Position numbers and translations under genes: made by a program. Below are positions 23,878 to 35,100 of a DNA stretch of 64,000 nucleotides, in pieces. The notes under the pieces were generated by a model, which did not search any database, had not been told where the DNA came from, and saw only the letters and a list, made by a program, of their open reading frames with translations. The stretch comes from Amblyomma americanum (Eukaryota; Arthropoda; Arachnida; Ixodida; Ixodidae): assembly GCF_052857255.1 (NCBI RefSeq), contig NC_135505.1:140714343-140778342 (forward strand), written 5' to 3'. How positions within the stretch are numbered: position 1 is the first letter of the stretch; each line of letters opens with the position of its first letter.

Positions 23878-24207
23878 GCTGAAGTTTGCGGTGCCGATTG
23901 CAGCGCCATAACACACTGTCTAGCGAGAAGAGCAAGCAATTTTGGGTAGTACTATTAGTACTTTTCCGCGCCACCTTCGGGCGCTTATTGGCGTGAGCCT
24001 CCGCGCTCTGTCGAAGGCGCACGTGCCGTGCGTCAGCTATCCGGGCTACGTCGAGAGGAGCTAGGCAATGAATATTGTCAGCCAAACGCGGGTATCTCAT
24101 CGCGCCGAATGTGCTCTCGCGTTTGCGGCGGCCCAAGCGGCTGACAAAAGCAGTTTTGAGTCACCGAATGGAACAACTGCGGTGCCACCTTGGCAGCGCA
24201 GGTTCCC
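23878..24207. repeat. Dispersed repeat copy 1 (second copy at 54016-54347)
   Basis: About 330 bp, roughly 90% identical to 54016-54347 by eye (GTTTGCGGTGCCGATTGCAG ... CAGTTTTGAGTCACCGAATGG). The - strand stays open in both copies, with the same peptide features (RLADNIHCLA / ARIADARHVRL / TTQNCLLFSL). Confidence 0.8.
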
Positions 24208-24587
24208 CAGAGAGACGCGCTGACTATTGCGCTCTGCGCATCCAAATGCGCAGTGATCACAGTGCTCTCATCTCGGACATGCTAAAGCGCTGCCAGATTC
24301 TAGTCTGCAGCTCACGACAGAGCTTCCCGTTTCTGTCGGTTCTGAGATAAGCGCCAGCAGCTGCTGACGGCGCTGTTTTTCAGCGCACCGTCAGCAGCCC
24401 GCCGTTCTGTTTTGCCTGTCGAGATTCGCACTCATGCTTCACAATCCGACCACGGAGTTACTTAGCAAGGCTATGCATCGGCGAACCGCGGATCACTAAT
24501 GTTTCTTCGTTACCCTTTATCCCCAAGTCTCTCAATCCGGACCTCTGAATATCTTCTGTAAGCATGCGGTGAATATTATTCAAGAGA

Positions 24588-24890
24588 TCATGTCACACTG
24601 CCTGACATCTTTCTCGATTGGGATCTTAATGCGATTGCCTTAGTATTTTGTAGGTAACGGACAGCAACGTGATCGGTTTGCAAGTTCTTGACGTGCCCTT
24701 TCTTATGGATTACTGCAACGTTGACGTCCTCCCGAGATTCCGGTATGCTCGCGGCCGTGAGGGGGTGCGCATACAGAGTGGCCAGTTTTTCCAGCACAAT
24801 CTTCCCATTGGCCTTCAACAGATCTGCTGTTAGCTGATCCTCACCAACTGCTTTTTCCCTTTTGCATTGCCTGTAAAGATTTTTTTATTG
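24588..24890 (-). mobile_element. RTE-like LINE reverse transcriptase fragment
   Basis: The - strand frame reads GEDQLTADLLKANGKIVLEK, then LATLYAHPLTAASIPES and VAVIHKKGHVKNLQ. This matches the RTE-clade pattern D-x-L-T-A-x-L-L-K-x-G, L-x-x-L-x-x-x-x-x-x-x-x-x-I-P-x-x-W and H-K-K-G-D. The downstream NYRP block is decayed. Confidence 0.75.
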
Positions 24891-25320
24891 CTCTTTCGCT
24901 GCCGGTTGGATGTCATATTTATTCACATTTTTGTATTCGTATTCTATATACCCGTTCCTTATGCTTATCTTGTCATATAAAGGCTGCAATACCCTGCTCG
25001 CGCTTTAACAGCGAAAAATCACGCTATTCTGGATCACGTGGGGCGGAAAACGTCACCCAAGCTCCATTAACGTTAACATCACGTCTAGTACTGGTCATAA
25101 AGATAAGGTCAATACGTACCCTGAAGAGTGTACACAGATTATTGAGGTACCAACTCGAATCTCTATCTCAGGCTACTACATTTTTGACCTAGTTATGATT
25201 ACGTCTGCTCACGGGTGCATTTTTGTTGATGTTATAAAGGGTGTGTCTGATCAGAACCGCATTTTCCTAATTGTTTTACACTCAACGCATGTTGAGAACA
25301 AACGGCTCCCTGATGCTACC

Positions 25321-25750
25321 TTTTCTGAGAACGTCACAATCGGGGCGGTCACGTTTTGGTAACACGCTTTGGTGACGCGACTCCGTCGACATAGCCCAGT
25401 AATGCTTTCGCATTTATAATGTCGTGTCTTCCATTTCTACGACAGCGCTGCGTGGGCAGTTCATATGAACGTTTTTCAACGCTCTGTATAGAAGTTATTT
25501 ACGCTTGTAGCAATACATCGTGTCAATTTTGCGCCTTTTCTGAGAACGTCACAATCGGGGCGGTCACGTTTTGGTAACACGCTTTGGTGACGCGACTCCG
25601 TCGACATAGCCCAGTAATGCTTTCGCATTTATAATGTCGTGTCTTCCATTTCTACGACAGCGCTGCGTGGGCAGTTCATATGAACGTTTTTCAACGCTCT
25701 GTATAGAAGTTATTTACGCTTGTAGCAATACATCGTGTCAATTTTGCGCC
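25321..25750. repeat. Perfect tandem duplication, 2 x 215 bp
   Basis: 25321-25535 and 25536-25750 are identical base for base by eye (start ttttctgagaacgtcacaat, end tgtcaattttgcgcc). Confidence 0.95.
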
Positions 25751-26359
25751 AGTTACACACGCACAAATTTTCTTCCACAAAGCAAACTTTACGCCGAAGA
25801 AAATATTTGTGCATGCCTTCAGCCTAAAGGCGCAAGATATAAACAAGAGAAGTTTAATTTCGCTCAATATTCTTCGGGAGAAAGTGCCGTCGCTGCAAAG
25901 TGATTCCTCACAACTTCGACTCGGCATTTTGACGGCTACACTGGCTTGCAACGACAAGCATGTGCAGTTAATTCTCTCTGTCATATAGCAGTGTGAATGG
26001 CCGCTGCAAATTCGCAGCTGTACTCATACCACACTTGTTCTTTTGAGTGCATTAAAAAGGGAGCAGCTCGCACGTGATTCAGGCGTGAAACTTGGGCGAC
26101 ATTGTTGCCAAGCAGAGGCTGTGGATCATAACGGTTCTTTTCCCTGTTCCTTTTGTTTGACCTCTTCAAGTTTCCGGTTACAAGGCTTTTGCGTCCTCCA
26201 CACACAGAGGAGGCAGCATGGTCATCATTTACAATCGACGTGGGCTTACCGATGTGCACGATACGGTTCCCCTCCACAACGAGAACCAATACGTCTGCCT
26301 AACGGTGAAAAGGCGCATCCTTTCGTTTACGCTTTTGGGTGCGTACTCATCTCCAACAA

Positions 26360-26598
26360 AAGCAGCATGGTGGCTCAGTGGTTATGGCACTTAGCTGCAG
26401 ACCCGAAAGACGCGGGTTCGATCCCGGCCTCGGCGGTCGCATTTCGATGGAGGCGAAATTCTACAGGCCCGTGTACTGTGCGGTGTAAGCGCACACTATA
26501 GAACCCCAGGTGGTCGAAATTTCTGGATCCCTTCACTACGGCGCCCCTCATAGCCTGAACCGCTTTGGGACGATAAACCCTTATAAATCAGATCAAAT
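26360..26598 (+). mobile_element. Full-length tRNA-derived SINE (Ruka type)
   Basis: A box tggctcagtggttatgg, B box gggttcgatccc, body gaaattctacaggccc and ccaggtggtcgaaattt, end cgctttgggacgataaaccc. Perfect 11-bp target-site duplication ATCTCCAACAA at 26349-26359 and 26599-26609. Confidence 0.93.
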
Positions 26599-26609
26599 AT
26601 CTCCAACAA

Positions 26610-28495
26610 GTCGCTTTGACTCCAAAAGACTAACGGACTTGCTAAATGTAAGACCTGACCCATTTATCACTACTGACATCCGGGTGAATTCGAGCGAAAA
26701 AAAAATGGCAGGGGCTTAGCTCGGTTATGCCAGGATATACGTAGCGACAGGTATGTACGTTTCCCTGGCTGAGCTTGCTGTGGCTACTGTATGTTTAGCA
26801 ATGAGAGACATATAGGCTCCATATCGGCGGCTATGCGCCGTCGATAACGCTCGGCAGTCTAGCATCTCCGTTTGGCAATCCGTTCCTCTCTCTGTTCGGG
26901 CGTCTCCGCTGCTCTCTTCGCCTTCAGACGCTCATTCTCTTTGTTGAGTAGCCAAGTGCCAGGCGACCACGTCAGCATCGGAAGAGTTAATCTTCTCTCG
27001 TCTATACCGCCGTTTAGCAGCGACTGGACTCTCCTTCCCTGCATCCATGTCAAACGTTGTGATACAGACGCCCGTTACATCTCCGCCCTTTATACGCAAT
27101 GCTGCGCATGCGACGTGTTTTCGAGTGATCGAGCGGCGAGACGGTGACGAAGCGCGCGGCGCACTCCAGGTCTCGCACTCGCGTTCGCCGCACAATTCGC
27201 GTGGACCTCCTTCTGGCTACTGCCTCAGGTGGTCCATCTTGTATTCCACGATATCGATTGACTGAGTGACGGCGAGCTCAAGCGCGGCGAGCAGAGCAGT
27301 GGGCGAAAGCATTAACAATTGCACGCGCTCACGGTCACGCGGGAGCTGTTGCCGTGCGTGGCCAGGTGACGTCAAGGTAAACTTTCACGGCGCGGACACC
27401 CAGGACAGCTAGCGCTGTAAAACGCTCACGTACCGAGCGCCCTTAGGACCTCAGGTGGTCAAAATTAAAGTACTATATGAAACAAAAGTCTCGAGGACGA
27501 GATGATAGCGATCTAGGCCCATCGCAGAGATGTTTGGCAACGATCGCCTGATGTCATTACCACAAGTTAGAGAAATCAATCCAAACTTTCTTCGCCACAA
27601 GTGAGGTTTCGAAAGACCGAGCAATAACAAATATGCATTTTGGTTGCCGCTTACCCGTCGCGCAGGCCTTTTTACCCTCTAGTGCATATAGGTACATGCA
27701 TGAGGGTACAGGGGCGGGCTTATGGGACACTTTTGGAAGGGACAGTCCTATATGAACCATGCATTTCTTCGACTTTTTCCTTGAAAAAATTTGAGTGAAC
27801 ATTGTTTTCCCGAGTAAAATTTAACGCTTTGGGGTCAATCGCCCTCCCCTCCCCCTCATAAATTCCCACCTGCTGGGCCTCGGTGAGGGCACATTTGGAA
27901 AGTAGCCCCTGTCGTAGTCGTGTGATCTGAGTGAGGCTGGCCGCCTATTTATTCATAGCGAGGAACCGGAAGCGGGCTGCGAAACCATGGACGTTAATGC
28001 TAGGAAAATATTCAACAACAAAAATGCATTGCATGCATTTCCATTGTTTAAACTTGGACGTATTATTATTTACTGAAACATGGTTTACAAGAAATGTTAC
28101 TCCGGTCCACTTTAACAAAAATAGATATCGTCGTTATAGTTAAATTGCTCATCGTGGATTTTCATGTTGCAAAGCGCCACATGGGGCTATGAGGGACGCC
28201 TTATGGAGCGGAGAGAGAAGGGGAAAGACTTTTTATTAACTTAGCCCACCTTGAGTTCTTTAATGTGTTGACATCACTTAGCACTAGTACGGTTTTGTAT
28301 TTCGTCTCCATGGAAGTAAGGCCGCTGCTGTCGATATGGGAATAGCTATCTTGGGATGGGCAGCCGAGCGCCAAAAACACCGACGCGTGCCGGCGGGTTT
28401 CTTGGTTTTAGTCGGTTCTGTGGACGCGTTGAGAGCGTAGCCATGCATATGCAAAAAGAGCTTGTTTTGGATGTTTTGATGAAATATACATTCAT
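26610..28495. other. No gene seen; small SINE scraps
   Basis: Scraps of SINE body occur near 27450 (ctcaggtggtcaaaatta) and 28164-28200 (cacatggggctatgagggacgcc). The GC-rich part at 26860-27410 has only short frames. No exon set could be built. Confidence 0.35.
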
Positions 28496-28530
<35 letters not shown>

Positions 28531-28531
28531 T
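28496..28531. repeat. (GAT)n microsatellite
   Basis: Twelve GAT triplets. By comparison with 17036-17184 and 49610-49630 it may be the leftover tail of a SINE, but no SINE body follows. Confidence 0.9.
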
Positions 28532-29603
28532 AGAGAGGCTGGTTTTTTGTTTAAAGCATATACACTCTGTGTTGAATACAAATCATGCTCAAGAAATACG
28601 GTTAGGTTTTTCTTTGCCACATTAGCATGCTGCATAACTTAAAAAATGGCGGTCACGTTAGTATAAGTGGGTGATTTGAATATTTACAGCTATTATTAAT
28701 GCATGTGACAAATGTCGCATGCATTACCGCTCGAAATGGACGCTGTAGTGAGCATCATGAATACTCATATTCCTAATATCGATTCATTCCCGCTGCTGCT
28801 GGGTACAATAGAACTCTTATTCTTGCATCTAGCTCTTATCGAAGAATCAACGCGTAGTGGTTAGAACTATCTTTTGGTGTATTTTATTGAACAAATGTAA
28901 ATTTGTCGTGGTTAGACAAGAGCAATGAAAATTACGGTTCATTTTCAGTTAAATACAACAACTGTTGTGAAGTACACTCAAGGTTAGAGACGGGGATAAA
29001 GACGTTAAGAAAGTCATTGACGACAGACATTCAAAAAAGGAACATTTCGGACAACAATTGCTTCAATCTTTATCATGTGATGCATCAGTTAGAGGTTCGT
29101 ACACTGACAGGTCTGGATATCAGCTTATGCCGAACACAAGACAGCAAAGTTAGAGCACATCGAGAAGTCATTCTCAAGTTCCTGCCCTGGCTCTGGAAAA
29201 TAACAGTTAGCAATCACAGTAAAAAATTGAGGTTCAATTGCAGTACCCTCCACCAATTGTGAGTGGACTCCAGCTCACTGCTGCCGCACATAATCTTCAT
29301 TTTACCGAGAGTCGAAGATACGCCTTTTATGAATTGTTACGCCAGGTACTGCGTTACAGCTCAGAAAACTTAGAGCATATTTAATTCAATAGCTTTAACA
29401 TCGATCACTTAGTTTGAAACCTAAAGCATAATACGAAAGTTGAAAAGTTTCGATGACTGCTGGTTTTGATGTCGTTGGGGCGCGTACAACAACCGAGACT
29501 GAAACCACGGCTTGGCATCAACTTTCGACGCATAGATGTCCCGACATGTATCACAAACACTTATTCTTCCCCACCCAGTACCCGGCATATGCTCGAGCGG
29601 CCA
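28532..29603. other. No gene or recognised element seen
   Basis: A 119-codon frame at 28903-29262 (+) has no recognised motif and no splice partners. AT-rich sequence. Confidence 0.35.
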
Positions 29604-30933
29604 ACTACCCCGATCCACATTATACTACTCCATTTGGGACTACCCCGATCCACACTATACTACTCCAATTGGGACTACCCCAATCCACATTATACTACTC
29701 TATTTGGGACTACCCCGATCCACACTATACTACTCCATTTGGGACTACCCCGATCCACACTATACTACTCCAATTGGGACTACCCCAATCCACAGTATAC
29801 TACTCCATTTGGGACTACCCCGATCCGCACTATACTACTCCATTTGGGACTACCACGGTCCACATTATACTACTCTATTTGGAACTACCCCGATCCACAC
29901 TATACTGCTCCAATTGGGACTACCCCAATCCACACTATACTACTCTATTTGGGACTACCCCGATCCACACTATACTACTCCATTTGGGACTACCACGGTC
30001 CACATTATACTACTCTATTTGGAACTACCCCGATCCACACTATACTACTCCAATTGGGACTACCCCAATCCACACTATACTACTCTATTTGGGACTACCC
30101 CGATCCACACTATACTACTCCATTTGGGACTACCACGGTCCACATTATACTACTCTATTTGGAACTACCCCAATCCACAGTATACTACTCCATTTGGGAC
30201 TACCCCGATCCGCACTATACTACTCCATTTGGGACTACCCCGATCCACACTATACTACTCCATTTGGGACTACCACGGTCCACATTATACTACTCTATTT
30301 GGAACTACCCCGATCCACACTATACTGCTCCAATTGGGACTACCCCAATCCACACTATACTACTCTATTTGGGACTACCCCGATCCGCACTATACTACTC
30401 CATTTGGGACTACCACGGTCCACATTATACTACTCTATTTGGAACTACCCCGATCCACACTATACTGCTCCAATTGGGACTACCCCAATCCACACTATAC
30501 TACTCTATTTGGGACTACCCCGATCCACACTATACTACTCCATTTGGGACTACCACGGTCCACATTATACTACTCTATTTGGAACTACCCCGATCCACAC
30601 TATACTACTCCAATTGGGACTACCCCAATCCACATTATACTACTCTATTTGGGACTACCCCGATCCACACTATACTACTCCATTTGGGACTACCACGGTC
30701 CACATTATACTACTCTATTTGGAACTACCCCAATCCACAGTATACTACTCCATTTGGGACTACCCCGATCCGCACTATACTACTCCATTTGGGACTACCA
30801 CGGTCCACATTATACTACTCTATTTGGAACTACCCCGATCCACACTATACTGCTCCAATTGGGACTACCCCAATCCACACTATACTACTCCATTTGGGAC
30901 TACCCCGATCCACACTATACTACTCCATTTGGG
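29604..30933 (+). repeat. 35-bp minisatellite, 38 units, with 140-bp higher-order repeat
   Basis: The unit actaccccgatccacactatactactccatttggg (35 bp) repeats 38 times without indels. Variants are cgatc/caatc/cggtc, cacact/cacatt/cacagt/cgcact, ccattt/ctattt/ccaatt and ggg/gga. The cggtc variant recurs at units 8, 12, 16, 20, 24, 28, 32 and 35, giving a four-unit (140-bp) period. Because 35 is not a multiple of 3 and the unit lacks stops, all three + frames are open and give the same 35-residue periodic peptide. The 515-548 codon frames are therefore not evidence for a protein. Confidence 0.97.
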
Positions 30934-31981
30934 CCTGCCACACACCGCCCGGCGGCGTACAACCCATGCTCCAGTACACCCTTTACTCCTGGGAGACAGC
31001 CCTGTGCGGATGAGTGCTTATACACCAATATATTTACAGGTAGTATCTACAACAAAAAATGCAGCAGCAAATGCCATAGCCGGGAGCGACGCCGAATGAC
31101 TCAAAACTATATTCGTCATCGTCGTCTCATCCGTCTTCTGCTCGTGGTGTAGGAATTTCTCTGCCACTCATTCTGTCTGGAGTCTTTGACGCTGCTATCA
31201 ACCTGAAGTTAGTAAGTTGTATTGATAAGCATAGGCTCGGACAGATAGATTTCGCAAAGATATGCACACTAAGGAGGCCCTTCGTGCACATAGTTTATAC
31301 CTTGACCTAATTGTTGGTATCTGTTGTCCGCCCCCAGAAACAGCCGAAAATGTTGTACTTTCCTGATTTTATAGCGTGTAATATACTAATCTGTAAAGTC
31401 GCCTTGTAACTTCATAACGCTATACGAAAAGATAGATTTGTTCCAGTCCCGTCGGCCTGTTGCTCAGCAACGCTAAATGCGACGACGGCAACAGCAAGGC
31501 TGCACACGAAATTGCTTTCGTATTGTGCTTTTTGTGTTGTCTGACTCCACGCTGCTACAAAAGTGACCTGTTTACATCTCAAATCAGTAGGTGAATGATC
31601 GCTCGAAATTTCTGTCCCTCTGTCAGATGGTTTCTGTGTTTATCGAAGCTTTTTGTGCTAAGAGGTTGAAAAACAGCCAAGAACATTTTCTAAATCAGTC
31701 AACGTGAGGAGCTGTGGCGACATTTCACGCTTTTTTTTTTTCAAAACACAAAATTGACATAAGTTGACAAGTCCAATGCCTTCCACGGAATTTATGAACA
31801 GTGGGAACGCCGTCGTACTGACTTTAGCTCATTTGCATTGTAGCCTTACACTACTTTTCTTGCTTTTCTCAGGAAAGAAGTGATAAAGAAAAATAAAAAA
31901 GAATAAATAGAGCTTCTGAGAAGTGCACCGCACGCTGTGACTGCGTAGCCTTCTCACCAGACTGAATATGCTATCAAGGCG
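30934..31981. other. Upstream region of the lipocalin gene, no element recognised
   Basis: AT-rich spacer of about 1 kb between the minisatellite and the TATA box. Only short frames occur. Confidence 0.4.
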
Positions 31982-31989
31982 TATATAAG
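31982..31989 (+). promoter_or_regulatory. TATA box of the lipocalin gene
   Basis: TATATAAG lies 50-57 bp upstream of the ATG at 32039. A start site about 30 bp downstream would give a 5' leader of roughly 25-30 bases. This is inference from position and motif; no initiator consensus is obvious. Confidence 0.6.
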
Positions 31990-32038
31990 AGAATGGAACA
32001 AGTTGAAAACGCAACAGCACTCCTATACACTTGCAACA

Positions 32039-32152
32039 ATGAGCCGTTTACCCGAGTTCTGGGCCTTTTTTCACACTGCCATAACATTTTGTGTGGGCGC
32101 AGGGATGTCCGCCACTATACTCGACAATGGTGGGAATCTCAACATTACAGAG
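32039..32152 (+). CDS. Lipocalin exon 1: signal peptide and mature N-terminus
   Basis: Codes residues 1-38. The exon ends after ACA GAG and is followed by the donor gtgaga, in phase 0. It contains the first glycosylation sequon (N35-I-T). A longer frame runs upstream to 32003 without an ATG, so the ATG at 32039 is preferred. Confidence 0.85.
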
Positions 32153-35100
32153 GTGAGACTGCAGCTCTCAGCTATCTGCCTGGAATAAAGTTAATGCAAT
32201 GAAGAGCTCGTACTCGGACCATAAGTGCAGGTTTAAGAGTCAATGCTTATATATTTTCATCTTCCCAACGCTAAAAGTCGAAGATGAGTGACGCTGTGTT
32301 CTAGTAACATTCCGGGAACCTGACAATGAGTAACAAGCTAACGTCGCATTAACGCTGGTTGCTGTCTGTGCGCTGTGCCCCTCTTATTATCGTAGTGCAA
32401 TCCACTCATAACAATATTGAGAAAACCAGAAAATAAGATTGTTATAGCCGATTATCGCTATAACTAGATCGGCAAAAAATTTGAAGAATCCAAAAGAACA
32501 CACCCACGGATTCCCGCCATGCATGTAGGTATTGGTCCATGCATGTAGCCACTACCACCGGCGCTCTTGTCAAGGGCGCACACAGCGTCTTGACGCTCTG
32601 CCAAGTTTGCCGAGCGAAATGCACCCCCACAGGAGCTCCCGCACAGCATCTTGGCGCGCTGCCAAGGTCTGCATGCTTTGCGAACAGCGCGAATTGGAGG
32701 GACAAGCTAAGGGAAACCTCACGCTTTAAAAAAAGTAGATTCTCAAGAACAAAATTGCGGGGTGGATGGGTTCAGAGATATGGCCTAGCGCTTAATTGGC
32801 GTCATTTTCACCTAGTTCGCGAACGCACCAACAGCAGGAAAGGGCGGAAACTACATTTGTTTGAGAAAGTGTTGCGCTGTGGGTTCCAAGCAAGCTCTTC
32901 CCTCCAGCCATTGCGACGATGACCGCACGTCGTTCCCGATGCCGTTGGTTTAGCTCCCTCGCTGATTTCGCCACGCCGGTCCCTTTGAGGAGTTTTCCCC
33001 TCATTCGCTTCAAAATATATGGTTTTTTTTATCAAACTTTCAGACATTTTGTTGGTAAACACCTTCCGTGCGGTCAGAATCCCTATAGCCTTTATTTCGC
33101 GGATAATTTTACCGTTATATATAGTTTATTTTTCCATAGGGGCAGTGGGAGAATTGATAAATCTAAAGAATTTGATCGTTTAAAGTGATCGTTCTACATG
33201 GTATCGCTATGAGCGGATTACACTAAACTAGTCTGGAGTGTGCAAGCACGCAGTGTACGGTGTGCCGGATACGTACTTTTTGTGCCTTGTGTCTTGTTCA
33301 GAGATGATTAGAAATGAGTAATGCATTCTACTTTATTTTTGTTTTCTTCCCGCTTGTGGAGAACCTGTTTCCCCCTTCATTTCGACGCGGCCCATCTTCA
33401 TCGTCGGGCGTCAGGACAGCACCGGCTGGGCGAGGAGGGAAGTCTCCCTCATGGGGAAAGCGGAAGCAGGGACGGGAGTGCCACCTCTAAGGCTACGCGG
33501 AACTCCGCGGAGCCGTTGAGAGTCTCTTCGGGATCCGGCCAGCGTCACGAGCGGTCGCAGCCACACGCTCTCGTCACCTTCCGCGGCAGGTGCACGAAGA
33601 ACCGTCGTGCCTTGCATCTGGACTTCTGGTTTCAGGCAGCGAAGTGAGCGCAACAAACGCGCGCTCTCGGCACCTTCCCCAGCAAATGCTCGGGAATGGC
33701 TTTGCCCCAAGAATGCGGCGCTCACGGAAGAACCCGGCCGCCATTGTCGGCGCATACAAACGTTCGCCGCCGAAATCTCGGAAGTCACGCCCCTGCACCA
33801 GCCGGTAGGCCAGAAGCCCTTCTTACGTAGCCTTCTATTTCCGAGGAATGCTTCGTTGATGTTTTGTAGCTAGCTGGCCCGCTGTGTGTTTTAATTGCTG
33901 GTTTGATTCATGGTTTATGGGGGTTTAACGTCCAAAAGCGACTCAGGCTATGAAGGACGCCGTAGTGAAGGTCTCCGGAAATTTCGACCACCTGGGGTTC
34001 TTCAACGTGCACTGACATCGCACAGTACACAGGCCTCTAGAATTTCGCCTCCATCGAAATTCCACCGCCGTGGCCGGCATCATACCCGCGTCTTTCGGGT
34101 CAGCAGTCGGGCACCGTAACCGCTGAGTCACCGCGGCGATGTGTATTAATTACAAGTGTAATAGTTATCATATGAGTGTTCACGCTTTGTCGTTCCTCCC
34201 TTGTTCCCTCGAGCATGAACCCCTCCGCGGTTAGCAAGCAGTAACGTTGCATCCGCAGTGTGGGTGTGCGAAAACGGAAGGCTGTGACCCCGCATATTTC
34301 CGCACGCTAGATCCGTTCCTTTGAACGCACGGATGAAAAACGTAATTTTGATTACGCTATTATTCTGGTTACTACTAACGACACGCATGGATGCGCTCTT
34401 CACTTCAAGTTGTTTTGATTGTGAAGGGCTATTTAAGCTAAAGCGGAAATATATAGGCATGATCTTGCAGACACAAAAAAAAATTCACAAGGTCTCTCCA
34501 TTATAAAAAGCAGCGAAACTTGAGCATTGGATCAATAATTAGTCAATAATAATGTGTGACAAGCACCTATTTTTCTTGTATTTCCCTATTTCCCCTCATG
34601 AGGAATAATGTCTAAAAGTCGTTATGACTGTAGCACAGAAATGATACGATTATTTTTTTTTATATTTGAACCTTTTCATCCCTTTCATATTGGAGGGACC
34701 CGTACGTTCAAATTTTGACGTAGGTGTAGCGTTTGATTGATAATCATTACAGGCTAAGGCTTCCTGAAGATTTGTTTATGGTTTATGGGGGTTTAACGTC
34801 CCAAAGCGACTCAGGCTCTGAGGGACGCCGTAGTGAAGGGCTCCGGAAACTTCGACCACCTGGGGTTCTTTAATGGGCACTATCGCACAGTACACGGGCC
34901 TCTAGAATTTCGCCTCGATCGAAATTCGACTGCTGCGGCCGGGATCTTCCTGAAGAACTGGTCAGATTATGAAGTAGACAAGAAACTTGTCCCGCCTGTT
35001 AAAACTCCTGCACTCTTAATGTGCAGCGTACAGCCGAATATTGTCTGAATGTTCAGCAACGGAAGTAGAGAATGTCGAGGCAAGGAATAAAACGCACAAG

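Noticed and set aside
26360..26440. tRNA gene candidate
   Set aside because: Part of a full SINE with an 11-bp target-site duplication.
29453..31152. Three overlapping open frames of 515-548 codons
   Set aside because: They are the three frames of a stop-free 35-bp tandem repeat. All give the same cyclic peptide, and there is no gene context.
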